DNA of 35,393 nt from Acidobacteriota bacterium (GTDB taxonomy: Bacteria > Acidobacteriota > Blastocatellia > RBC074), in assembly GCA_018268995.1 (NCBI GenBank), contig JAFDVL010000069.1, positions 13,716 to 49,108 of the forward strand, given 5' to 3'. Each line of letters opens with the position of its first letter. Position 1 is the stretch's first letter. Made by a program: the position numbers and the translations under genes. The notes under the pieces were generated by a model. The model had not been told where the DNA came from, ran no database searches, and saw nothing but the letters and a program-made list of their open reading frames with translations. Positions 6,959-14,160 of this stretch are shown here, piece by piece.

Positions 6959-7012
6959 AGATCAACGCGCTCCTTTTTCCCGAAAATTTATTTCGTTGTT
7001 CGCGCAAACTGA

Positions 7013-7693
7013 TTACGAGGAAAGTTTGCCCGCCTGCTCCATCGGAATGATCCCGCGTCGAATGGCGTATTTGATGAGGTCGGCTTGTGTGTGCAGGTTT
7101 AATTTGTTCATCACGCGCAAACGATGCGTTTCTGCCGTGCGCACGCTGATGCCGAGGCGCGTCGCAATTTCGCTATGCGTGTGACCTTCGGCGGTTAGCT
7201 GCAATACCTCGCGTTCGCGAGTCGTGAGCGTTTCGTATTTTTCGAGCGTGCCGGAGCGCGCCATTTGCTGATACGCGGCAATCGCCCGGTCTGACAACGG
7301 CGGACTGAGGTAACGCCGTCCGGCAATGACTTCGCGCACCGCAAGAATTAAGTCCGATGAACTGGAATCTTTCAGCACGTATCCTGCGACGCCATTGCCC
7401 AACGCTTCCAACACAAAGCCTTCGTCATCGTACATCGAAAGGATGATGACTTTGGTGCGGGCCGCCTGTTTGCTGAGTTGTCGCGCGACTTCTAAACCGT
7501 TCAGTTCCGGCATCATCAAATCCAATACCAGCACATCCGGCTTGTGCTGTTTGACCAGTTCAATCGCTTCGCGCCCGTCGCCTGCTTCGCCGATGACCTG
7601 AAAATCGGGTTCTGCCTGCAACAGCGCGTGCAAGCCCTGCCGCACAATGCGGTGATCGTCAGCCAGAACAATGGTTGTCTCACGAGAAGTCAT
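7013..7693 (-). CDS. NarL/FixJ-type response regulator linked to Hhy operon
   Basis: A 226-residue regulator. The receiver domain (about 5-122) has Asp12-Asp13 as acidic pocket, Asp58 as phosphoacceptor in VLVLDLMMPELNG, and Lys108 in VLKDSSS. A LuxR-type HTH follows (about 155-212), with LTTREREVLQLTAEGHTHSE and the recognition-helix region ISVRTAETHRLRVMNKL. It should bind DNA as a dimer when phosphorylated by the double-PAS kinase encoded just upstream, about 150 nt away across an inverted repeat. Candidate targets by position are the Huc operon downstream or the Hhy operon itself. The regulated genes are not shown by the sequence. Confidence 0.93.
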   Translation of the reverse strand: MTSRETTIVLADDHRIVRQGLHALLQAEPDFQVIGEAGDGREAIELVKQHKPDVLVLDLMMPELNGLEVARQLSKQAARTKVIILSMYDDEGFVLEALGNGVAGYVLKDSSSSDLILAVREVIAGRRYLSPPLSDRAIAAYQQMARSGTLEKYETLTTREREVLQLTAEGHTHSEIATRLGISVRTAETHRLRVMNKLNLHTQADLIKYAIRRGIIPMEQAGKLSS

Positions 7694-7740
7694 AGGTTGA
7701 ATGTTGGATCACAATCTACAGATCAAGTCCCTCTTTCATA

Positions 7741-7822
7741 ACCACAGGGAGCACGAGGACACGGGGAAAAAGATTTATTGCAAGTCACATATTTCTCCGT
7801 GCTCCCGTGTTTCCCCGTGGTT
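7741..7822. repeat. Inverted repeat, family C (ACCACRGGGAGCACG)
   Basis: Arms of about 30 nt (7741-7770, starting ACCACAGGGAGCACGAGG, and 7794-7822, ending TTTCCCCGTGGTT) pair with a few mismatches. It lies between the sensor kinase stop (7841) and the regulator start (7693). Another member is at 27951-28056, and a half element (CCGTGTTCCCGTGGTT) lies at about 11402-11417. Confidence 0.75.
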
Positions 7823-7840
7823 TTCTTTTTTTTGAAAGCC

Positions 7841-9520
7841 TTATTCATCATTTCCAAAATTCCACTCGGCTGTCAATCGCGTCCCTTGCGTTTGGCTGGA
7901 TTCAATCGTGAATTGCCCGCTCAACAACGTAACTCGTTCGCGCATTCCGGCCAGACCGGACGAATCGGCGCGGGCCAAAGCGGTCTGCGGATCGAAGCCT
8001 TTTCCAGCATCTTCGATTTGCACCGTGAACGTTTTCTTGTCGGCCCAAATACGCACCGAAACAAGCGTGACGCCCGCGTGTCGCGCCACGTTCGTTAAGG
8101 CTTCCTGCACGACACGATACGCGGCAGTTTCCAGTTCCGGCTCAAAGCGTTTGCCCTCAATGCCCGTGTGCCGGAAATCAACTTCAATACCCGTTTGCGT
8201 GGTGTAATTGCGCATGTGCCAAAGCAACGCAGGCAGCAATCCCAGGTGATCCAGCGTCGCCGGGCGCAAATCCAACGACATCCGCCGTGCTTGCGCCATC
8301 AGGTCATTGACGATTTCCTGTGCCTGCGAAATGCTGGCGCGCGTCGCTTCGTCCGCAGCCAGCTTTGCGCTCATTTCCAGCGTCAGTTTCAGTCCCGTCA
8401 GTTTTTGCCCCACCTCATCGTGTAATTCCAGCGCAAGCCGTCGTCGCTCGGATTCCTGTATTTCCAGCAAGCGCCGCGACAACACCTTTTGCCGCTCGGA
8501 AGATTTACGCAACGCTTCGTCCGCTTTTTTGCGACGCGTGATGTCGCGGATCACGGCGATCACAAGCGTGTGCCCTTCCGCTTCGATGGGGCTGAGCATA
8601 ATTTCGACCGGAAACTGGCTGTCGTCTTTGCGTTTGCCAAAGAGCTCCAAGCCCAATCCCATTGGCCGCAAATGCGGATCGGTAAGAAATTGTTGGCGAT
8701 GGCGTTCGTGGATTTTTTGCAGTGTGTCCGGCAACAAAATTTCAACCGATTGATTGATGACTTCTTCGGCCTTGTAGCCAAACATCCGTTCGATTTGAGC
8801 GTTGGCTTTGGTGATAAAGCCGAGACGATTGACGACAACAATCGTGTCCGGCGCGAATTCAAAGATGCCCCGCAACATTTGTTCGCTGCGCACCAGCGCT
8901 TTTTCGGCACGCTGCCGCTCAAAGATTTCTGAGCGCAGTTCCTGATTGACGCCACGCAATTCAGCTTCGACCAATTTTAAATCGGTGATGTCAAAGCCGA
9001 CGCCGTGAATAAACCACGGACGCCCGTCAGAATGCCGCACCATCCGCACTTCACAGCGAAACCAAATGACCTGTCCATCCCGCGCCAACACGCGATAGAC
9101 CGAACGCAACGCCTCGCCCGTCAAAAACATCTTCGCCGCTTCGGTACTCCAACGCACTTTGTCTTCGGGGTGAATCTGCTGAAACCAGCGCACCGGATCA
9201 CGCAACCATTCTCCTTGCGTGAAACCAAGCATCTGTTCGATTTGCGGGCTAACGTAGGCTTCGCTGATGCCTTGATCGAGATAGGCCATGAACACAATCG
9301 CCGGAATTTGTTCGACCAGGATGCGGTAACGCGCCGCCAAATCCGGCCATTCTTCGTCTTCGTTGAAGGGCTTGATTTTGCCCGTCATCGCCTTCAGCGC
9401 TTGCCCGGCAATAAAGTCCGAAGGGAAAAACACGCTGGCTAAATTGGCAAGCATCCCTTCGGCTTCAAGCAAGCCTGCGGGAAACTGAAAGCCGGATTGT
9501 CCTTCACGATTGCCGAACAT
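7841..9520 (-). CDS. Soluble double-PAS sensor histidine kinase (HisKA_3 type) in Hhy operon
   Basis: A 559-residue kinase with no membrane segment, so it senses a cytoplasmic cue. PAS1 covers about 62-188 (with a PAC-like end VGFDITD), PAS2 about 212-335 (ending VIRDITRRKK). The dimerisation/phosphoacceptor domain has LALELHDEVGQKL with His367. The ATPase domain has the N-box VVQEALTNVARHAG, DAGKGFDP, and GLAGMRERV. This layout is typical of kinases that pair with NarL-type regulators such as the one encoded next. No Cys-based iron-sulfur or obvious haem motif is visible in the PAS domains, so the ligand is unknown. The ATG directly follows the TAA of hhyS with no gap, so expression tracks the hydrogenase. 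Confidence 0.93.
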   Translation of the reverse strand: MFGNREGQSGFQFPAGLLEAEGMLANLASVFFPSDFIAGQALKAMTGKIKPFNEDEEWPDLAARYRILVEQIPAIVFMAYLDQGISEAYVSPQIEQMLGFTQGEWLRDPVRWFQQIHPEDKVRWSTEAAKMFLTGEALRSVYRVLARDGQVIWFRCEVRMVRHSDGRPWFIHGVGFDITDLKLVEAELRGVNQELRSEIFERQRAEKALVRSEQMLRGIFEFAPDTIVVVNRLGFITKANAQIERMFGYKAEEVINQSVEILLPDTLQKIHERHRQQFLTDPHLRPMGLGLELFGKRKDDSQFPVEIMLSPIEAEGHTLVIAVIRDITRRKKADEALRKSSERQKVLSRRLLEIQESERRRLALELHDEVGQKLTGLKLTLEMSAKLAADEATRASISQAQEIVNDLMAQARRMSLDLRPATLDHLGLLPALLWHMRNYTTQTGIEVDFRHTGIEGKRFEPELETAAYRVVQEALTNVARHAGVTLVSVRIWADKKTFTVQIEDAGKGFDPQTALARADSSGLAGMRERVTLLSGQFTIESSQTQGTRLTAEWNFGNDE

Positions 9521-10537
9521 TTATTTTGTCTCGTCAGTTTCAGGATTGCGTTTTTGTCGCCACGCAGGCGCTTGCTTCAAGGATTCGATGGTGAAGAGTC
9601 TCAGCGCATGAATTGTCTTGCCGTACGTTGCCACCGCCTGCGAAGACAGGAGCGATCCCGGCGGTTGCTCCATAAACGATTGGAATTTTTCCGGGAATCC
9701 CGGCATCGTGCAGCCAATGCAAATGCCGCCGACGTTCGGACAGCCGCCTACACCATTCATCCAACCGCGCTTGCCGACATTGCATTGTACGACCGGCCCC
9801 CAACAACCTAACTTCACGATGCAATGTTTTGAATTGTAATCTTCGGCAAACTGCGCTTGCTCGTAATAGCCACCGCGATCACAGCATTCGTGCAGCGTAT
9901 CGGAAAACAGCCACGTCGGACGTAGCGCATCATCGAGCGGAATCATCGGCGCGATCCCTGCCGCCTGTTGCAGCAAATACAAAAGCACTTGCATCAAGTT
10001 ATCAGGCTGCGTCGGACAGCCCGGCACATTCACAATCGGCAACAAACCTTTCGACCGCCAATTCCAACCCAGAAAATCGGCGACGCCCATGCAATCGGTT
10101 GGATTGCCCGGCATTGCGTGAATGCCGCCGTACGTCGCACACGTACCGACCGCCATCACAGCCCACGCGTGCGGCGCTAATTTCGTAATCCAGTCGGTCG
10201 TGTGAATCGGCTGACCTGTTGCGGCGTCTGTGCCGAAGCCTGCCCAATAGCCTTCGGTTTTATTTTGTTCGTTGGGAATTGAGCCTTCGATGATGAGAAT
10301 GAAATTTTCGACTTCGCCTGCGGCGGCACGATGAAAAATTTTCAGGAAGTCATCGCCGTTGCGATACGCATACACCTGATTATGCAATCGCACCGTTGGA
10401 ATATTGGGAATTGCACCCGACAGCAACTCTTCCACCGTTGGCTGCGTTGCCGCCGTCAGCGCGATGGATTCGCCGTCACAGCCCAAGCCCGCCGTGATCC
10501 ACAGCACATCTATGTCAGTGATTTTTGCTGCCTGCAT
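9521..10537 (-). CDS. hhyS: [NiFe]-hydrogenase small subunit, group 1h-like (HhyS)
   Basis: A 338-residue electron-transfer subunit. It starts with IDVLWITAGLGCDGESIALT (residues 9-28), a hallmark of the actinobacterial-type (group 1h) enzymes. Proximal-cluster ligands are Cys20, the Cys of GTCATYGG (about 133) and the Cys of VNVPGCPTQPDN (about 164). The fourth position, Cys in standard enzymes and Asp in the actinobacterial type as I recall, is Glu23 here. Further Cys motifs (KLGCWGPVVQCN, GGCPNVGGICIGCTMPGFP) fit the other two clusters. There is no Tat leader or transmembrane anchor. It overlaps the upstream protease gene by 28 nt and directly abuts the kinase gene. Known relatives oxidise H2 at low concentrations in the presence of O2. 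Confidence 0.94.
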   Translation of the reverse strand: MQAAKITDIDVLWITAGLGCDGESIALTAATQPTVEELLSGAIPNIPTVRLHNQVYAYRNGDDFLKIFHRAAAGEVENFILIIEGSIPNEQNKTEGYWAGFGTDAATGQPIHTTDWITKLAPHAWAVMAVGTCATYGGIHAMPGNPTDCMGVADFLGWNWRSKGLLPIVNVPGCPTQPDNLMQVLLYLLQQAAGIAPMIPLDDALRPTWLFSDTLHECCDRGGYYEQAQFAEDYNSKHCIVKLGCWGPVVQCNVGKRGWMNGVGGCPNVGGICIGCTMPGFPEKFQSFMEQPPGSLLSSQAVATYGKTIHALRLFTIESLKQAPAWRQKRNPETDETK

Positions 10538-11277
10538 ATTTTGTTTGCCAGCGAATCAATGAGGGAAATAGCTTCAGGAATGGCTTGCCAAATCGGTTCA
10601 CTCAGCCCCATTCCTTCGTCCAAGTTAAGCGGTTCACAGCCAACAATAAAAACCTGCTGATAGATTGCACCGAACGCTGTTCCCAGCGCCAGCGCGCGCA
10701 GTGGCGTCAGTTCGTGAGTCGTAATTTCTGTGTGGTTTTCCAATTCGTGCAAATCCAGGTCGAGCCAGTACACATCGCCGGGATTTCCGCCGCGCGCCAT
10801 TGCGTCCACCAAAATCACGACATCATAGTTTTCTGCCAACTTCATCGCCAAATCAAATCCGCGAATGCCAAAATCCCTGACGCAGATGTTGTCCGTAATT
10901 TCACGCTGCAAAAGCTGCTGCGCAACCGCTACGCCAAAACCATCATCACCCAGAAAAATATTGCCGATGCCAGCAATCAGTATTCGTTTTTCAGGCAGCA
11001 ATGCAACTTCGTCCGGGCGAAAGAAGAAGCGGTGTCCGACGTGGCGCATCATTCCGATGTCTTTGCCGGGGTCATCATCAAGCACGACAGCCAAATGAAT
11101 ATTGTCCTCAAAGTCGCGTTCGATGGATTCAATGACCGCAGATTTGTTTTGCAACGCAACATCAAAAATATCGCCTCCCGCACGCGGCAACAATCGCACA
11201 CGTGAGCCGACTCGAAACGTCGCGTCGCCAATGTTAACAGTGCTCAGATGTGTATTGTCGGTTTGAATATCAAACAT
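10510..11277 (-). CDS. Two-domain hydrogenase maturation endopeptidase, Hhy-specific
   Basis: About 255 residues. The N-terminal 95 residues form a separate domain (VGSRVRLLPRAGGDIFDVAL, then IHLAVVLDDDPGKDIG and HRFFFRPDEV). I associate this with stand-alone proteins of actinobacterial group 1h operons. The rest is a HupD/HybD-type endopeptidase with ILIAGIGNIFLGDDGFGVAV, VVILVDAMARGG and TTHELTPLRAL, giving the nickel-sensing acidic and His residues. It should trim the 20-residue tail of HhyL. The start at 11277 is chosen because the upstream 87 nt of open frame lie in or next to an inverted repeat. No good ribosome binding site is seen. It overlaps hhyS by 28 nt. Confidence 0.88.
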   Translation of the reverse strand: MFDIQTDNTHLSTVNIGDATFRVGSRVRLLPRAGGDIFDVALQNKSAVIESIERDFEDNIHLAVVLDDDPGKDIGMMRHVGHRFFFRPDEVALLPEKRILIAGIGNIFLGDDGFGVAVAQQLLQREITDNICVRDFGIRGFDLAMKLAENYDVVILVDAMARGGNPGDVYWLDLDLHELENHTEITTHELTPLRALALGTAFGAIYQQVFIVGCEPLNLDEGMGLSEPIWQAIPEAISLIDSLANKICRQQKSLT

Positions 11278-11303
11278 AAAAAGATTATCACAGGGAAAAG
11301 GCA

Positions 11304-11384
11304 AGACAGGATTGACAAGATTGGTTCCAAGATGGACAAGAATTGGTTTTGTAAATCTTGTCAAAAATCTTGTTCATCCTGTCT
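11304..11384. repeat. Inverted repeat, family B (AGACAGGATTGACAAGAT)
   Basis: Outer arms AGACAGGATTGACAAGAT and ATCTTGTTCATCCTGTCT (one mismatch) enclose a second nested pair (GGACAAGA and TCTTGTCA-like). It fills the gap between the 285-residue protein gene and the maturation endopeptidase gene. A cleaner copy of the same family is at 19928-20016. Confidence 0.8.
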
Positions 11385-11420
11385 AAAAAATCTCCGTGCC
11401 TTCCGTGTTCCCGTGGTTCA

Positions 11421-12278
11421 TTACTTCCGTGATCGCCAGGCTCCATGCAATTTCAAGAGTTGTTCCCTAGGCAAATGCTCTGTCCGCACCAGAATCTCGC
11501 GCGCTCGAATATCCGAATCCTTCATCGCCTGTTTTTCTTCGTTGGTTAGCGTCAGAATTCGCAGCGTCAACAATTCATCAATTTCCAACCCATCAAAGAA
11601 ATCTCCTGTGCTTTCCGGCGCGATTTGCGGATAGTCGTACAAGATAATCGGAGATGACAGCAAAGTGTTTTGCAGTGACGCATCTCCCGTTAGCACGGGC
11701 CAAACGCCAATGTTTTCGCAATTCGCAGCGATGGACTGAATTTGCGCAGGCGGATCAAGCAACGACACCCACGCTCCATTTTCCACGGTCAAAATCGAAT
11801 GCACGGCAAGCATTCCAAACGGCAATGCGTCTTCGCGCGAACGAACGTCAGGCTGGCTCATCGCGGTCACATTGCGATTCCGCAAGGTGATTTTATACAA
11901 GTCATCCGCCACTTGTTCGCAAGCGAGCACGACTTCAGCAACAACTTCCTGATCGCCGCGCCAATGAAACAAGCGTCTTTGTGCGCCTGTTTTTATTGAG
12001 GTTTCCGGCAAGCTGCATTCTCGCTCAATGACAGCGTTATCGTGCAGTTGCAGGAATCGAACACGGATTTGCAGGCAAGCATTCGCTGCTGTCCGCAACA
12101 AGCATTGCGTCTGCTGGAACCACGTATCGCCATTCTTTGCCGCTTCGCAAAATGATTGAGGCAACAGCGCACCAAAGTTGAAGCGCTGTTGATTCTTGAG
12201 CGCAGAATTGCGGTACGGGTAAAGCGTGATGCCTTCGTACAACAACGCGCGCGCAATTGTTTCTACGTCAGGGTTCAT
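11421..12278 (-). CDS. Conserved group 1h hydrogenase-cluster protein, unknown function
   Basis: A 285-residue soluble protein with N-terminal ALLYEGITLYPYRNSALKNQ and RFNFGALLP. The middle is beta-rich, with CLLRTAANACLQIRVRFLQL. The C-terminal part has LSSPIILYDYPQIAPESTGD, FDGLEIDELLTLRILTLTNEEK and DIRAREILVRTEHL. From memory, proteins with this YEGYxLYPYR...LSSPIILYDxPxIAPES pattern accompany group 1h hydrogenases in actinobacteria, but none has a function I know. It contains four scattered Cys and no classical cofactor motif. It sits directly after hhyL, with a palindromic repeat filling the whole gap. A role in enzyme assembly or maturation is inferred. Confidence 0.85.
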   Translation of the reverse strand: MNPDVETIARALLYEGITLYPYRNSALKNQQRFNFGALLPQSFCEAAKNGDTWFQQTQCLLRTAANACLQIRVRFLQLHDNAVIERECSLPETSIKTGAQRRLFHWRGDQEVVAEVVLACEQVADDLYKITLRNRNVTAMSQPDVRSREDALPFGMLAVHSILTVENGAWVSLLDPPAQIQSIAANCENIGVWPVLTGDASLQNTLLSSPIILYDYPQIAPESTGDFFDGLEIDELLTLRILTLTNEEKQAMKDSDIRAREILVRTEHLPREQLLKLHGAWRSRK

Positions 12279-12279
12279 A

Positions 12280-12337
12280 CGTGTACGACAGGCGGCTCGC
12301 CTGTCACGGACTGAACAGGCAAGCTGCCTGTGTTACA
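12280..12337. repeat. Palindromic repeat, family A, overlapping the hhyL stop
   Basis: The left half GTGTACGACAGGCGGCTCGC is followed by CTGTC, and the right half reads ACAGGCAAGCTGCCTGTGTTACA. It fills the entire gap between hhyL and the next gene. The TAA stop of hhyL (12335-12333) lies inside the right flank, where the usual GTCGTACA end is changed to GTGTTACA. Confidence 0.8.
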
Positions 12338-14123
12338 TGTGTCCCATCATCATCGAATGGCGCGTTTCCAGCACTTTGCCATTGCCCAAATACATATGCA
12401 CGCCGCACGGCATGCATGGATCAAAGCTACGCACGACGCGCATGATGTCTATGCCTTTGAAATTTTCCGGCGTGTTTTCTTCAAACAAGGGCGTGTTTTG
12501 AATCGCGTCTTCAAATGGCCCTGGCACGCCGTACATATCGCGCGGGCTGGCATTCCAGGGCGTAGGCGGGTACGGATGATAGTTCGCAATTTTGCCTTCT
12601 CGAATTACCATGTGATGCGACAACACGCCGCGCACCGCTTCGTGAAATCCGCAGCCGATTGCTTCGTCCGGCACTTTAAATTCGCTCCACGTTTCGGTGC
12701 GCCCCGCGTGCAAATCCGCCATCGCTTTGTCTATGAAGTACAGCGCGCAGGCTGCGGTGTACGCCTGAAAATAGCTGCGCGCGCGATTGCGTTCAAGTGC
12801 ATTGCTCCAGTTTGGAATTTTCCATTCCAGTTCTAATTCAGGCGATGAAGAAGATTTTGGCAAATTGATTTTTACGCTGTTGCCTGTGGCTTTGATGTAA
12901 CCAATATCCAATTTTCCAGTTAACCCAGTTACCCACAAACGCGCCAACGCGCCGCCGCCTGTATCTAATGCAAGATGTTCCTGCGAACGTTTATTAAACC
13001 AGCGCGGCGACATCACCCACGTGTACTTGTCATTGAAATCACGTTTCTGCGGTTTGGGAAAAGTCGTTTGATTCCACGGATGCCGTTGGTCTACGGGATT
13101 GCCGAGCGGATCTGTTTTTACGAATGTTTCCGCCGTTTCCCAGTCGTCATAAAATGCGCTGCCGAGCAATATTCGCAAGCCCAAATTGACGTCTACCAAA
13201 TCATCCGTAATTAATTTCCCATCCACGACTACGCCGGGCGAAACATACATCGCGCGCCCCCACTCGCTCATCCGTTCGTAGGTGTAATCGCACACGTCAG
13301 GATTATTGAATGCGCCCCAACAACCAAGCATGATGCGGCGTTGCCCAACGGCTTCGTAGCCCGGCAAGGCTTCGTAGAAGAAATCAAAAAGGTCATCGTG
13401 CAGCGGAATCGTGCGCTTGATGAAATCAATATATTTCGTCAGCCGCACCAGATAATCCGTAAAGAGTTGAATGCTCGGCACAGTGCCGACGCCGCCGGGA
13501 TAGAGCGTAGACGGATGCACGTGGCGGCCTTCCATCAAACAAAACATTTCGCGGGCGAGGCGCGACATTTGCAACGCTTCTTTGTACAAATCTCCAGTAA
13601 ACGGATTAAGCGAGCGCATGATGTCAGCGATGGTTTTATGCCCGTGAATATTGGCGTGCGGGGCTTCGGTGGTTTCAGCTTTGGCGAGCACGGACGGGTT
13701 CGTCTCCTTCACCATTTGTTCGCAATAATCCACGCCGACCAGGTTATCCTGATACAAATTGTGATCGAACATGTATTCGGCGGCTTCTCCCAAATTGATG
13801 ATCCATTCCGCCATCGGAGGCGGTTGCACACCAAACGCCATGTTTTGTGCATAGATCGCACACGTCGCGTGATTGTCGCCGCAAATCCCGCAAATGCGAC
13901 TGGTAATAAAATGCGCGTCACGCGGGTCTTTGCCTTTCATAAACACGCTGTAGCCGCGAAAAATCGAAGACGTGCTGTAGCATTCGGCAACCTGCCGATT
14001 TTCAAAATCAATTTTGGTGTGGATGCCAAGGCTGCCAACGATGCGCGTGATCGGGTCCCAGTGCATTTCAACTAATTTTTGCGGAGGATTGAGAGAGGGC
14101 TTTTGAATTCGGGGCTTCGTCAT
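12333..14123 (-). CDS. hhyL: [NiFe]-hydrogenase large subunit, group 1h-like (HhyL)
   Basis: About 596 residues; catalytic NiFe subunit. The proximal nickel motif is SRICGICGDNHATCA (Cys78 and Cys81 from the ATG at 14123). The distal motif is DPCMPCGVH near the C-terminus, followed by a 20-residue tail (MYLGNGKVLETRHSMMMGHM) to be removed during maturation. MHWDPITRIVGSLGIHTKID, HPSTLYPGGVGTVPS and MLGCWGAFNNPDVCDY are typical of the actinobacterial-type (group 1h) subunit. A GTG at 14156, four nt after the kinase remnant stop, would add 11 residues; neither start has a strong ribosome binding site. Here the large subunit comes first and the small subunit two genes later, the reverse of the Huc set. 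Confidence 0.94.
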   Translation of the reverse strand: MTKPRIQKPSLNPPQKLVEMHWDPITRIVGSLGIHTKIDFENRQVAECYSTSSIFRGYSVFMKGKDPRDAHFITSRICGICGDNHATCAIYAQNMAFGVQPPPMAEWIINLGEAAEYMFDHNLYQDNLVGVDYCEQMVKETNPSVLAKAETTEAPHANIHGHKTIADIMRSLNPFTGDLYKEALQMSRLAREMFCLMEGRHVHPSTLYPGGVGTVPSIQLFTDYLVRLTKYIDFIKRTIPLHDDLFDFFYEALPGYEAVGQRRIMLGCWGAFNNPDVCDYTYERMSEWGRAMYVSPGVVVDGKLITDDLVDVNLGLRILLGSAFYDDWETAETFVKTDPLGNPVDQRHPWNQTTFPKPQKRDFNDKYTWVMSPRWFNKRSQEHLALDTGGGALARLWVTGLTGKLDIGYIKATGNSVKINLPKSSSSPELELEWKIPNWSNALERNRARSYFQAYTAACALYFIDKAMADLHAGRTETWSEFKVPDEAIGCGFHEAVRGVLSHHMVIREGKIANYHPYPPTPWNASPRDMYGVPGPFEDAIQNTPLFEENTPENFKGIDIMRVVRSFDPCMPCGVHMYLGNGKVLETRHSMMMGHM

Positions 14124-14160
14124 AAAATGTCTGGTCAGTAACTTTGTTTCAAGCACGGTC

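Larger units (their letters stand above)
6599..7012. other. Long intergenic region upstream of the Huc operon
   Basis: About 410 nt separate the response regulator stop (7013) from the four-repeat gene. No convincing gene is seen on either strand. It holds an AT-rich block with overlapping short palindromes (6795-6821) and a 100-nt GC-rich inverted repeat (6859-6958). The Huc operon promoter should lie between about 6600 and 6850 on the minus strand. I found no clear sigma-70 or sigma-54 match there. Confidence 0.6.

Noticed and set aside
6587..7012. Plus-strand open frame of 141 codons upstream of the Huc operon
   Set aside because: It runs through the GC-rich inverted repeat and AT-rich palindromes and has no recognisable domain or ribosome binding site; it looks like chance coding.
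10525..11205. Plus-strand open frame (226 codons) opposite the maturation endopeptidase
   Set aside because: Antisense to a gene with clear family motifs and itself without any domain.
13341..14075. Plus-strand open frame (244 codons) opposite hhyL
   Set aside because: Antisense shadow of a strongly conserved hydrogenase gene; no motif of its own.
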